The notes under the pieces: model-generated
What the model was told of the DNA's origin: nothing
The model's input: only the letters and a program-made list of their open reading frames with translations
Databases searched by the model: none
Made by a program: the position numbers and the translations under genes
In this document: in pieces, positions 47,301 to 60,112 of the stretch
Layout: every line of letters starts with the position of its first letter
Numbering within the stretch: position 1 is the first letter of the stretch
NCBI RefSeq assembly: GCF_000003815.2
Contig: NC_049980.1
Span: forward strand, 12,793,075 to 12,857,074
Length of the DNA: 64,000 nt
Direction of reading: 5' to 3'
From: Branchiostoma floridae
Lineage: Eukaryota; Chordata; Leptocardii; Amphioxiformes; Branchiostomatidae

Positions 47301-50300
47301 AGCGTTCTGTGTTTCGTCTCTCTCCACCTCGAGACGCTTTTTGGCCTTTGTTAGCTCGTGGATGTTCTTGGCGTTTTCTGCTAGCTGATCATTCAGGTCG
47401 TTTATCTCACCTTAAAACGTGAGAAAATTTTTATTGTTAAATGATAACTGTTGATATAGTAACCATCACGCCAGTTTTAACCTACCTAATTGACGGTGAG
47501 TGCTAAGAGTTTCTACTTCAACGCAACGGGAACAGTAGATTGATTTGGGGTGTCATAGTTTATTCCGGTTGCTGCTATTTGCTGAAATAAAACTTTATTT
47601 GACAGAGTACGATGACTACTACTGCTAGTAATAATAATAATAATAACTAGAGTTTGGCGACCTCATACCTCCATGAAAATTTAAAGCTTTTGTAAATTTC
47701 ATGCAATTGACTAACACATTAACATAATTTATGCATGGCGTTGTTCAGCATTGGCTAACGTACACATGTCACAATTATAAAATTCCCATTATTAATCATA
47801 AAGCAGTTTTGCAATTTTTACATAAATTATGCAAATAAGTTGCCATTACCATATTTGGTATCTGCTTATATTCCACCTATCATAATTAACATCTGTTACA
47901 TGTATTAAAGTCCAGTTATTGAAAACAACGGAATTATACAATTTCCTCATTAATTATGCAAATCAACTCCTCATTTGCATAACATGTATATCATTATGAA
48001 CATCTTTGCCTAAGGTACCCGCATGCCTAATATGATGCCAATCCGTCAATCCTTTCTGCATTTATCCTCTTTGGAATGTCTTGACGAAAATGCCCCTGCA
48101 GTTCCCAAATTAAATGTTAGGGGGCTGAAATTTGCCCCACTTTGTCATGACACTAAAAGCTATCTACCACCCAAATGTCAAGACCATATAACATCTGGGA
48201 CAAGAGTTACATAGAAAAAACTGCTATGATAGAATATTCTCATTAATTATGCAAATGTACTCCTATTATGCATAATTGGTATTTCACTTTGTACAACATT
48301 GTCTAAGGTACCTACATACCAAAAATCATGAAAATCCGTTGTTCCCTTTTTGAGTTATCGTCTTCAGAAGTTTTTGACAAAAATGCCCCTGCTATCCCCA
48401 AACTAGCCGCTAGGGGGCCCAAACTTTTTTCACTTATTCCTGAGCACAAGAGCTATCTAATACTTTAAAATCCTGACAATAGCTTGTTCAGAACACGAGA
48501 TAGCAAAACCGGAAGTTGCGCTGCAGTACCAAGGGAAGCCACTAGGGGGCCCAAAATCTAATCACTTCCAGCTTTCATCACACCCCAGCAACACACCAAG
48601 TATGAAACTAATCCATCCAGCCGTTCCTGAGTTATCTTGTTGACAGACACACACACACACAAACGCTGATGAAAATATAACCTCCATGACATTTCATGGA
48701 GGTAATAATAATCCAATAGGTATAGACATACCTTGTAAGGTCTTGTTCTCTTTCTTGATAGCTTCCAGCGCTTCTACTCCCTCATCGTAGACGTTCTTCA
48801 GCTTGAGCAGTTCCGTCTGGTACGCGCGACTTTCTTTCTGTGCAGCTTCAAGCTCGGCCTGAAGGGATTCGCATTTGTTTTTCCACTCGACCACTTGTTT
48901 GTCAAGGAGACGCTGCCTCTTTTCCAGCTGAGCAGCTGACGTGTTGGCCTTTTCCACGTCCAACAGCAGATCCTCCACCTCTCCTGCTAGCCTGTTTTTA
49001 GTCTTCTCCAGACTGGCACATTTGGCATTGGCTGACTCCACAAGCTCCTCCGCATCCTGCAGGCGAGCAGCCAGTTTTTTCTTGGCCTCCTCCAGCTCCT
49101 CGGTCCTCTGAATGGCATCCGTCTCGTATTTGCTGCGCCAGGCCGCCACCTCAGCCGTTGCCTTGACCAGGTTGCGCTGGATCTCGGACTTGCTCTCCTG
49201 TTCCTCCTCCAGAGATTCCCTCAGGTTGTCGCAGTCCTGTTGAATAGCGCGGAGCTGGTGAGCCAGCGAGTTCTTCCCCTTGGTCTCTTCCTCGAGTTGA
49301 CGTTTGACCTCCTCCATTTGCTGAGTCAGCATACTCTTCGTACGGCTCAACTGACTGCCTGAACCCTCGGACTCTTCCAGCTGCCGCTGCAGGTCATTGT
49401 TTTCCGACGTTAACCTTGTCTTCAGAGAAGATAACTCTTGAATGACTCTTTGATTTTCCTCTACCTTCTGGTTAGCATCGACCAAGTGGTCTTCCAGCTG
49501 CTTATTGGCTTTCTCAGCTTGGACCCTACCTTTGGTAACTGTTCCATGTGTGAGGCTAGGTCATCCACTTCCACACGGAGGTTGTTCTTCTCCTTTTCTA
49601 GTTTTACCCTGATGCGCTGGAGACTTTCCACTTGCTCCGACATGTCCGCTACTGTGTCGTTATGTTTCTTCCTCAGACTGGCAGTGGCAGCCTCATGACC
49701 GATGGTGGCTTCCTCCAGTTCCCGCCTAACCTTCTGTAGCTCGCTCTCGCGCTTCTTGTTCTGCTCGACCTGAGCTGCTGTGGCTCCACTAGACTCCTCT
49801 AGTTTCTCACCGATATCTTCAAGTTCTCGAGACAGCTCCGCCCTTTGTCTTTCAAGCTATGGGAAGAAATTTATTATCATATATTATACAGCACTGAACA
49901 GAAATAGCCAACAAAATGTCGTTTTATTTAATACCTACCTGTTAAAGAATGTTTTCTACTTCTAGTGTGCATGTGTCTTGTTTTCTATTGTGGAAAAAAC
50001 TTAACCATCACTTTACATTGCATGTCAAAGCAGTCAAAATCAAACCTTGGCACGAGCTGCTCTTTCTGTTTCCAGTTCTTCTTCTAATTCTTCAATCCTT
50101 CCCTGCAGCTCTTTGGTCTTTTTCTGCATTTGTTGAGCAAGACCGGCTTCGTCTTCCACCTTGGTGTTTAGAGCGTTGATCTCGAACTCTCGCCTGTAAA
50201 AAAAATTAAAGATATCGTGGTTTTATCAGACGTATTGCGCAAGATTTGTGTGCAAACTTAAAGGCAAGCTAATCCGGTTAGATAAACCAATTCTAGATTA

Positions 50301-53300
50301 CGGCACCCCTATTTCCATAGCACAACTGTTATATGTTAGGCCATTTTCATTCATTGCCATGTTTACTTACTTCTTTAGTTTTTCTTCCAGCTCCACTTTG
50401 TATCTTTCCGTTTCTGCCACCAAGTCCAGTGAATTCTTCAAGTCATTCTCTAGTTTCCTTTTGACGCGGTCCACGTCACCACGGATCTTCTTTTCGTGTT
50501 CAAGGTTGTCTTCCAGCTGCGCAGAATTGTAACATATACAGTGTTTGGCAAACTGACACGGTATATTTACAATATAAGTATTGTTACACCTCTGTAGGCT
50601 CTTATATATTAGAACTGACTGTAACTACACAATAGCATTAACAAAAGTCCAATTTTGTTCCCAAGTGACAAGTAAGCTTTATTGAATACCTGAAAATGTA
50701 ATTTTCACAAGTTGTTATGTCGCACTTACGTCATCTAGAGTCTGTTCCAATTTGACCTTCAGTTTGGTCAGGTTTTGCACCTTGTCTTCCTCCGACTGGA
50801 GATCATCTAATGTTTGCTGTAAGAGGAGTGTTAAGAATGAATAAATGTCTTCAATGCAAATATTAGATAAGATGCCATCTATCAAACAACTCCCCGGTAG
50901 TAGGTTCTAACATTCACTCTGGGTTATATTAGGAATATGATAAAATATAACATCACTGAATACCACTGCGTACTAAACAACATAGATAGTGCTATCGATC
51001 GCGAAACTGCATACAAAAGGGAAGATGATTGGGGCTTACCGCATTCAGTTCATCAAGTTTCTTCTTCTCTCTGCTGAGTTTGGAGATCAACTCATCATTC
51101 ACGGCCACTTCCTCCATCATGGCGCGAAGTTTGTCCTCGACTTCCTGCTTGTCCTTCTCCCTCTTGCTGAGCTTTAGTGTTATGGCTTCTAGTTCACGCT
51201 TCAGCTCGTCGTGTTCTTGCTCTGCCTAAATATATCAGAGAGATATCACACGCCGCATTTCCCTTTGTAGTATAGTACACAATACCATACTATTATGTTT
51301 ATCTAATATGTTTAGGACAGACAGCTTCGTAGATACTTATTGTGGTACATTCTGATCAGTACCACCATGTTCTGAGGACATTCATTCTAGGTAAAGTCCT
51401 TGTCATACGAAGCCTTCCAAACGTCTTCAACCATATGTTTGGGAGGTAGTCGTGAGCAAGGTCATCTGTTGGCGAGGTTGCCTACTTGTCTTTAAAATTA
51501 TTCCACACCAACCATAAAACATAAAAAACATTTGCTTGGATACAATCAGAGGACCGAACTGGGGCTACATGTAGATTAGAAATACATCTATGTGACACTG
51601 TCTCGATGAACGCAAGGACATTACCTTCATTTTCTTGGACTCCAGCTGCCTGTTCTGGTCAGCGACGTCCTCCAGGTGTTCCTCAACTTCTGACAGCTGG
51701 GCGTCAAGTTCAGCCTTTTCCTTTAGCAGGGTCCCTACACGGTCCTGAGCTTCACCTACCACCGCTGTTTCCTACATATGTTACAAGGAAGGCATTGTTC
51801 TTTTTGTGTTTAACTTCTTATATATATTCTTTATAGATTCTTTCTATAGCTACATGGACTAAATCCAATGAATGATTGCATGATTTCTATGTGTTGTGTA
51901 ATAATGGCAGGGAAGATACAAGGGTGGGTTGGGAAATAAAAGGATTAGAATGGCCTGAAATTGGCTTTGATATCATAAGCAATCAGTTGAACATGCTTTT
52001 GAACTATAAGTTTTTAAACGTCCTTCGAATAAACATCCAATTTCTTCATCCACTGTTGTATACTTGAACAATAACTCAATGACTCACGGTTTCAAGGGCA
52101 TTTTGAATATCCTTTTTCAGGGACATCATGTCGTTCAGCTTCGATTCCAGTTCGATTCTTTTCTTTGTTATCTCGTCATGGTGCTTCTCCATCTTCCCCA
52201 GTTTGACTTTGGTCTCCTTGAGAAGCTCCTCGGCCATGCCTCCCGTCAGTTTCGGCTTGATGGCTTGGTACATCTTGATCCACCAGTCGTGACGCAGGCG
52301 GAACCAGGCACGGATGTTGTTTTGTAGGATCCTTACTGCAGCCCTGTGTATGGTTCAATCCATAAATCAGTCAATCAATTAAAATAACTAAATAAATTCA
52401 ATGATAATTCCTGGGAATCAATTGACGAGTGGTGATTGTAGACATCTCTCTCCATGGTGTTTTATTTCCGACACTAGATCTCCAGTTGGTTAAGATTCAT
52501 ACTCATTTTAACTATTGTAAGCAAAGTCTTTGTGGCGACAATGTTAAAGAGCGAATCATTACTTACAGGAGCAAGACACATATCTATCCATAACGCTTTA
52601 GAAGAAAAGAAGTATAGATAGCTGTTTAGAAGAAAAATATATTTAATCATCACGCTTTTATCATATACGTATAAATTGCGACCACAGGTCAACAACAGGT
52701 GGCAAAAACAAATACATTCATCACGATATTATGTAAAATGAGTGAAACGGTTCTGTGCTGACTCACTTTGCACCAAATAACTTTAGGAAGATTTTCCTCT
52801 GCAGCATTTGTCGAGCGCGAGACTGCATCATGGTGAAGATTTCGGTGACTTTCTCATCTCGGATCTCCTCTAGAATAGCCAGAGTGCCGGCCTTGAAGAA
52901 GACCTTGTTCAAACCAAGCGCGTAGCGTTTTGTGTCCAAGTTGATAGCTTCCAGGATGCGCTTGGTAGCTTCCTTCCCTTCCATGAACTCGCCTGAAGCG
53001 AAGACCGAGGCAGCGCAAACGGAGTACCTGATGGAGATAACAATAGTAATACATCATACGTTCGCAGTGCTTTTTCAATAGTAAAACCCTGTTTTGAGAA
53101 GATGGATGAGACATGTTTACAACGAATTTACTGATAGTGGCATTTAATTTCATATTTGTTTGCCCCCATGTTCGCTTTCAGCACTACAAGATATGATACC
53201 TTCAGTGTTAGATGTAGTAATCTAATGGAACTACTGCATTTAGCCCATGTGGGCATGAACATGCAAATATAGATCGTCCATTCATAATTGCATTAGTAAA

Positions 53301-56300
53301 TACTGTATTCCGTTCGGCATCGTTAGTATAGTATCTAGGCTTATACCGGCTATTTAGATACAGACCTGTATACTATACTGTAGATGTTATCCATGAATAA
53401 ATTCCTTTATTCATTCATTCATTTATTCATTTACTGGCTGTAAATATTACCTTCGACGAAAAGTATTGTGAAAGATCTTCACTACTAGTACTAGACACAA
53501 ACCTCTGCAGGAAGTCGCCGTAGAAGTTCCTGTTGGGAAATCCCTTCTGGCAGATACGGATGCCCTCAAGTACCCCGTTACAGGTCAGCTGGTTGTAGAC
53601 AAGAGGACCGTCAATGATGCCACCGGTCTTGATCTCGTTGGGGATGATGCAGCGGACAAAGTGGGGGTAAGTCGAGTGGAGGTTTGTCATCAGCTCCGAT
53701 AGCTGACCCTACAGATTTACATGTTGTCAAAAAAGATAGTTAAAAATACGTCTATTGTAAATTTTTATCCGGAGGCCATTGCAAGTAACAAAAAAATAAA
53801 ATATTTAAGAACGTAATTTGACTTATCTAAATTGTGACTTTCAATTGATTTGTTTTGATATTTTTTTACGAAATGTCCCACTGTTCTATGTGGGTTATGT
53901 AATGTAAAGAAGAGAAGCAGTAAATAATATACTGTTCTTTCAGCAATTTGATATTTCAGCTCAACTCAAATTAATTGATTTGTTTGTGACTACGGAAGTT
54001 ATGGAAAGTGCACACGTACCCTATGGATAGCTGAAACCGTCTGGAATGAACCGCCCTTTTTCTTCTTGCCCCCAGCAGCGTGTTTCTCACCTGGTGTTTA
54101 ATAAAGAAATTCACATTCAGAGTCGCTACACATCTAAAAAAACGAGTACCTTGCAGAAGCAACAATGTGCATTATTCTTCTTACCGGCTTGTTCTTCTTG
54201 TGTGGTGTATTCCTTCCAAATAGTAGGCAGAAGGGGGACCTTTGCTCTCTTCAGCACCATCACAGCAGTCTCGTTCACCGGATCCTTGTTCTTCTCCAGC
54301 CACCCGGTGATGTTATAGGCCACCGGGCCAGCGTAGTGGCCCAGCTCGAAATGTGCAGGGTATTTCTTCTTGCTGGCTTTGGGCTTAGTGAACTTGGGGT
54401 TCTTTCCTAGATGTTTTGCGCTGAGCTTTTCTATGAAGGTTTTGTCAGTGGCCTTTGGTACAATGCACTCTTCCTCTAACGTGGACAGGATGCCAAGAGG
54501 CTGTAAGGAGACAATCAGATGTATCTTGCTGCAATCTAGATTCAATGTGCACGTGCCTGCAAACTTTTGTTAGTGTGGATACTTAATGCTTACCCCTCCC
54601 ATTTTCCTGTCTGCATGATTACACAACACTTATCGTCAACAAACGTCATAGTTTTGTATGCATGCAAAAGGTTGGAATAACATTCTAAATAGATGCTGCT
54701 GTTTTCGTGTTGATTTTTTAAGACAAGAATTAAACTATTGAATCTTTTAATTTTTCAACCTTTCTACTAACATTCGCAAGTTAACGTTCAGTGTAGACTG
54801 TTAGAAAATATCAATATATTGGTAAAGGCTGTCTCGAACAGTATGTTGAGCTCTTAGAATGTATAGATGAAAACGGCTCTCGCCCGTTTTCAACTCCGCA
54901 ACAACAACAAAAGTCACCTTCTCCAAAAGATCCAGGCAGGCCTGCAAGTCCATTCCGAAGTCCACGAAGGTCCACTCTATCTGCTCGGCCTTGTACTCCT
55001 CCTGCTCGTTGACGAACATGTGGTGGTTGAAGAACTGCTGCAGCTTCTCATTGGTGTAGTTGATGGCCAGCTGGTCAAAGCTATTCAACTATACAAGAAA
55101 GTTAATAAAATGTTTGTTAGCTTGATCTAAAATTGTTTTCCGTCACCTTGTATATTGATAGAAATAAGTTGAAAATAAACACTAGTGCTCAGACAAATGA
55201 AATGACATCTCTTTTACTCATCTGCACCATTAATATTGGATGTGGAATAAATATCAAACATGAAATGGTTACGTTACAATAATCAGTCTGATGTCAAGAG
55301 TATTTTGCACCAACCACTGAGTTGTTCAAACGTGTGTGCCATACCTCAAAGATCTCAAAGCCAGCAATGTCCAGCACACCAATGAACAGAACACGTTCCT
55401 TTCCGGTCTCCAGAGTTTCGTTACACTTGGCCACGAGGAACTTGAAAAGGTATCCGTAGTTGGCTTTACCCAATGCCCCGATGGTGTTGTTGCACTGTGC
55501 AGCATTCTGACTCTTGGTCACAAACTCGGCACCGACTTTTACCCTGGGTTTTGTGATGGCGTTTGCAAGTTCAAAGCCATCACAGCCAAATAGCTGGGCT
55601 GCCTTGTCGAGAACTGTAGAAAACATACATTAAGACGTTAAGCCCCAGTCATTCATACACATAGCCTACCATGCCTCTCGACCTTTTTTCAGACAACTAT
55701 TCGTGAGCAATGCCATCTTTTCTTGGGAGTTAGTCGGTGATGTGCTCCACTAAACTATGATAGTAATATGCGCCAGCTGACTATACCGTTGAAAAACAAA
55801 AACAAAGTGATCAGAGGAGCAAACTGGGGAAAGAAGAGGCTAGCCTGCCGACCTTGACTGTGGTCTGCATACCGACCGTGACCGAGGATAAGTCAGGAGT
55901 GTAGTGGGAAATAGTGGGAAGGTCCAGAATGTGTAGGTAACGTTTCTGTACCTTGCTACAAAATAGCTATAAAGATCGATTAAGTACTAAAAGAATAAAA
56001 CCCAGAATCTAATTGTCTTTATTTGTAAATACCGCTAAAAGTATACTCTTCATAGCATATGTTTGGAATGTGCATTGTCATCAAATAAGATACTAGTAGT
56101 TTCTTTTAACCTTCTTGGTTTTCGACATCCGCGTGGTCCTTCCTGTCGGCAAACTCCGTGTTTCCCAGCCACAAAATGGCTGACGATATCCTGTAGATGT
56201 TGTCCTTCTCCTCAGCGGAAAAGTTGAGGATGTCGAAGCCCTCATCCGTGGCGCGGAACTCCTCTCCATCGTCCAGGTTCTGCACCGTGTACACGCCCTC

Positions 56301-59300
56301 CTTGATGAACTTGTACACCGATGCGTCGGTAGACATATTGTACTTATCTGCAGGAGAGAATTAGTGTACATGTAACTAACACACTGGTCAAATTTGGTAT
56401 TCTATATGTACTGTTGATAGTTGAAAAATAAGGAAACGACAGATGGAATTACGTAAAAGGGTAAAGAAAATTTTCTAGTCTATATCTGTTTGATGTTATA
56501 CTCGGTACTACTCTATAGAAGGTTGACGTCATCTTTCAATACAGTGGTGAATGAAAAGGATAAGTAGTTTCATTTATTTTAGTAGAAATGTATTTTGATG
56601 GTTTTCCATGTGATGAAAGCGTGGGGAGATTGTGGCTACTGTCACCAAAAAAAAAATGTTTCTTTTGTTCTCACAAAACGACCGTTAACATATCAAATGT
56701 ATCTCATTTTCCACTGCATCCATTGCACAATACGTCTCCATTGTTGAAATGAACAAGAAAGATGCAAGACACCTGAAGAACATGACGTACCAGTTGTTCC
56801 GGGAATACCGTTGGACATCATCTGGAAGAAGATGTGGTAGCTCCTCTCCATTCCAGGAAGCTGATCGATGACACGAGACTTCTCCAATAGGTCTGTGGTG
56901 ATGCAGATTTTAACATGTTCAGCTATCCAATGTAACGTCTCTTAAGATTAGGTGGCTAATTTCTGCATTTCTTTGCAAAACTTTGCAGTTTGTTAGAGTC
57001 TTTCATTGTTGTATGTCTGGTCGCCGAACTGTTCTTAAAAGCCTACAGCGTGACATGGCCTCATTCAAAATTATTTAGAAGACGTTCAAATTGATATCTA
57101 TTCTACACACAAATGAGTGTTCACACTCACACGTCTCGATGTCACCTCCAGCAAGTTTTGCCCGCTTATCAAAGTGGATCCTGATGAATTTACCAAACCG
57201 GGAGGAGTTGTTGTTCCTGACCGTCTTGGCGTTCCCGAAGGTTTCCAGTACAGGGTTGGTCTGCACGATCTGTTCCTCCAGAGAACCCTGCGTAGTGTAA
57301 TAATAACAAACAACACGTTTGAGTACCATGCTTAATACATGGTATAAGTCGACAAGCTTATCTATCGTATTCTCATGAGTTAAGTTTGCAACCAAAAACA
57401 TCAGGATAGGCTATTGTTTGAAGGAGACCCGAAAGTCACTCCTAAGTTACGGCTTACATAGATAGCACTGGAACAGTATCTCTTTTCCCTATCTTAGAAG
57501 CATCATTAAACCAGCTCAACTGCTCAATAGGTGTGTGTAGTAACTGAACTCAATAGGAGAAGCAGGGGAATCGTTTATTCACTCACACCAGGAAGAAACC
57601 CTACTCTTTACAATACGTTTTCATATTTCAGATTTCTCAGATTACAGACAACAACTATGTTATAAGAGTTTGTATAGACAGACATACCTTAGGGTCTTTC
57701 TGCTCACCACCAGAGGCACCAACAAAGGCGAAGTAGGAGATAACCTTCTTCGTGTTCTCAGTCTTCCCAGCACCAGATTCGCCGCTAAGTGTTGGATACA
57801 AACATATCATGTCAGATATTGTACTTGGATAAATATAACGTACACTAGTGATGAATTAAATGGACAGTGCTGTCGTAATCAGGAACGTAGGAAAAGGAAA
57901 TGTTGAATGTGTGCTCACGTGATGAGGATAGACTGACACATCCTCTCCTGCGTCATGTTCTGGTAGGCATTGTCGGAGACAGAAAAGAGATGGGGCGGGA
58001 CCTCCGTGCGCCGCTTCCCCTGGTACATGGCCGTGACTTCCGCCGTGTAGATGGGAAGCCTCTTGAAGGGGTTGATCACCACGCAGAACAGGCCAGAGTA
58101 GGTCTACAAAAGTCGCACATTCAAGGCTATCAATCAAACAAATATACTTGCGGCAAAATGGAAATTAGAAAAATAATAATAAACGTGAAATATAACTCGA
58201 CTAGAGAGCCTTTTTAATTCATAAGGAAAGGGGGGGTGTATTCATACATAGCAAGAAATCTGAGGTCCTGCCGACGTGAAATATTTTAGTTATTCTTTTA
58301 GTAAATTTCTGTTTTTTTGTTTATTGTTGCGAATTTCTAGCTGGTTTTGTTTAATGAGTTTTCCCAATGGTTCTAACAAGGCAGCAGACATGTATATAGC
58401 AGGAAATTGAAGACAGGAAATATGATAAACTATTTTGGGACCTTTGACCTAACTTTCTGTCAGTGTTTCCGACGTGCATACCATGTGGAGACCAACCACT
58501 CTACTCAGATAACTACATACAGACAAGTTGACAACAGACGCACTGGAAAAACGGAATGTATAGTTGTCATGATAGAGTCAAATTTCTAGAGGAAGACTGG
58601 TATGCCTAAGTGCATATCAAATGTACACCATTCATACACATCTGCTACTCTCCTCAATAATCAGTAGTAGTTGTCCTCTTACTCCCACGATACAGACTTA
58701 CATAGATGAGCATCTGGTCGTAGCGCTGCCTCAGGTTGCCCAGAACAGCCGCCTCGTGCATGAAGGTCATGTTCACCATGTCCTCTGCGCAAGCGAACTT
58801 CGGAGGGTTGCGTTGCAGACACTTAGACTTCTTCACAGCCAAGGACTAAAAAGAAGATGATAGCATGATGAAACAACATTTCATTTCTTCAATCAAGGAC
58901 ATACATGTAGATGTAAGGGTGTACAAAAGATGTCCCAAGGACACAGGTTATTTAGCATGTGCATGTATCTATCTATGTTTCTATCTATGTATCCATCCAT
59001 CGGTCTTTCATGTCCTCTATACATAAAGATGCAAGATACCTGTTTTTATTGAATTTTGATATCTAACACTTCTATACTAGACAGCATCCTTGCCTCACCT
59101 TGCCATCGACTGTCTGCACCGTGACCTGATCCCCCTTCTCGCTCTTGATCTCAGCTTCGACGAAGATCTCCTTCTGATCCGGGATCCAGACGCTCTTCTT
59201 GACGTCATAGGGGGCGTTCTTGATCTCCATCATCTTCTTCTTGTTGCCCAGGAGGAATTCCTCCGAGGGCTGGTCCTCGAGAGACGGACCGTAGGCAGGC

Positions 59301-59302
59301 AT
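44368..59302 (-). CDS. MYH: Muscle (class II) myosin heavy chain
   Basis: Twenty-five coding exons, in transcript order: 59302-59099, 58845-58702, 58103-57919, 57784-57688, 57287-57131, 56892-56791, 56347-56111, 55613-55345, 55088-54918, 54500-54185, 54090-54020, 53708-53503, 53027-52767, 52343-52088, 51771-51625, 51225-51040, 50816-50730, 50516-50371, 50193-50046, 49856-48732, 47410-47170, 47011-46489, 46346-46176, 45072-44872, 44490-44368. Phases all agree if one base is restored in exon 20, giving about 1,924 residues, normal for the family. Motor landmarks: GESGAGKT P-loop (179-186), [10 protein letters not shown] switch I (235-244), DIAGFE switch II (457-462), actin-binding region and SH1/SH2 cysteines ([16 protein letters not shown]). 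Two IQ-like light-chain sites follow, then about 1,100 residues of coiled-coil rod ending RSKSR. It is an actin-based ATPase motor of thick filaments. Confidence 0.95.
45181..45886. mobile_element. AT-rich element with 22-bp inverted ends in a myosin intron
   Basis: GAGTCCATTCCAAGACACCATG at the left is inverted at the right (CATGGTGTCTTGGAATTGAC...) with one mismatch. The interior is AT-rich with a triple TTCTACCATT run. It is about 706 bp, in the intron between exons 23 and 24. Confidence 0.65.
47667..48703. mobile_element. Dispersed element with ACCTCCATGAAA inverted ends in a myosin intron
   Basis: ACCTCCATGAAA at 47667 and TTTCATGGAGGT at 48692-48703 are inverted copies enclosing about 1.04 kb. 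The interior repeats phrases (CTAGGGGGCCCAAA; AATGCCCCTGC; TAATTATGCAAAT) two or three times and ends in a CA-repeat then AACGCTGATGAAAATATAAC. It fills most of the intron between exons 20 and 21. A short related fragment lies at 43285. Confidence 0.62.
48732..49856 (-). CDS. MYH: Myosin rod exon 20 carrying a one-base frameshift
   Basis: The longest exon, encoding about 375 residues of heptad-repeat rod. The frame starts [19 protein letters not shown] and runs to HMEQ (codon CAG at 49539-49541); the conserved continuation [20 protein letters not shown] is found only one base out of frame. One base is missing between 49538 and 49539. The rest of the exon then stays open to the donor at 48731. 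No GT-AG pair nearby would remove the break as an intron. Confidence 0.85.
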
Positions 59303-59390
59303 GGTTGTTTGTCGGGCGGGGTCTCACCACAGGCCGGACGAGAAACGATGAGAGGTTGGCTTGAGGAGCGCGAGACGGAACAGCTGGCCA
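59303..59390 (-). other. Myosin 5' UTR part of the first coding exon
   Basis: On the - strand an acceptor (TTTAATTGCAG) ends at 59391, leaving an 88-nt leader before the ATG at 59302. This implies at least one upstream non-coding exon, as is usual in muscle myosin genes. Confidence 0.65.
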
Positions 59391-60057
59391 CTGCAATTAA
59401 ATCAGAAAAGAACAAAAATATACATATATCCTCAAGTGCATGAGTTATCAACCGGTGATTGATGTTGTCGGAATTTCTTACTTTCTTAGACCTATCGTAG
59501 ATTGGACGTCGTTGCCTCCAAGTCCAGTGGTAGGGGCATCCTCACTGGATGGCTTTAAACATTACGTTTGCTCGCTAGACGTGCAAATGTAAGGTATGAC
59601 AGCGGTGGTATAACCAGCTGCTGCCGCGACACATGTCTGTGGATGCGACGCTGGAGTGTTACACCAAAAGACGGTTATACCTGATATCAAGATGTAGATA
59701 TACAAAACGAAGTTTCACATCATACGCAATACGATGTAAATGACGTGAAAGCGGGCTTGCTATAAACAGGTGGCCATGCAGATACACGAACTGACAATGG
59801 AGCCGTTTATATCTATATAGAGATGTAATTAAAAAGAACCGTCTAGATCAACCAAACGTATCCCAACAACAAGAGAAGCTGCTTAATATAGCTAAATTGT
59901 ATGTCTGTCAAATGGAAACGACAAAAATACTGAATGAAGATTTAAAGTTCATTTAACATCAGAGCATACCAACACAAAAAAAGAATATTACAGTAAGCTA
60001 GCACAAGGTAGTTGTATCAATAAGTTTTAAAACAGAATATATCGTCTAGTAACGTAC

Positions 60058-60082
60058 CTCTGATCCCGAGGGAGCTGTGTGG
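60058..60082 (-). other. Probable first (non-coding) exon of the myosin gene
   Basis: On the - strand, sequence beginning about 30 bases after the TATA box ends at the donor ATCAGAG/GTACGT (exon edge 60058). Splicing to the acceptor at 59391 gives a two-exon leader. The exact start is estimated from TATA spacing. Confidence 0.5.
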
Positions 60083-60105
60083 TGCTCGGGGCCTAACGTC
60101 CATCA

Positions 60106-60112
60106 CTTTATA
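60106..60112 (-). promoter_or_regulatory. TATA box of the myosin gene
   Basis: GTGTATAAAGTG on the - strand, at the right distance (about 30 bases) upstream of the inferred leader exon. A CCAAT-type pentamer occurs about 55 bases further upstream (near 60165). Confidence 0.58.

Noticed and set aside
53028-53502. Possible alternative myosin motor exon between exons 12 and 13
   Set aside because: No second copy of a motor exon, and no paired acceptor and donor with an open frame, was found in this intron.
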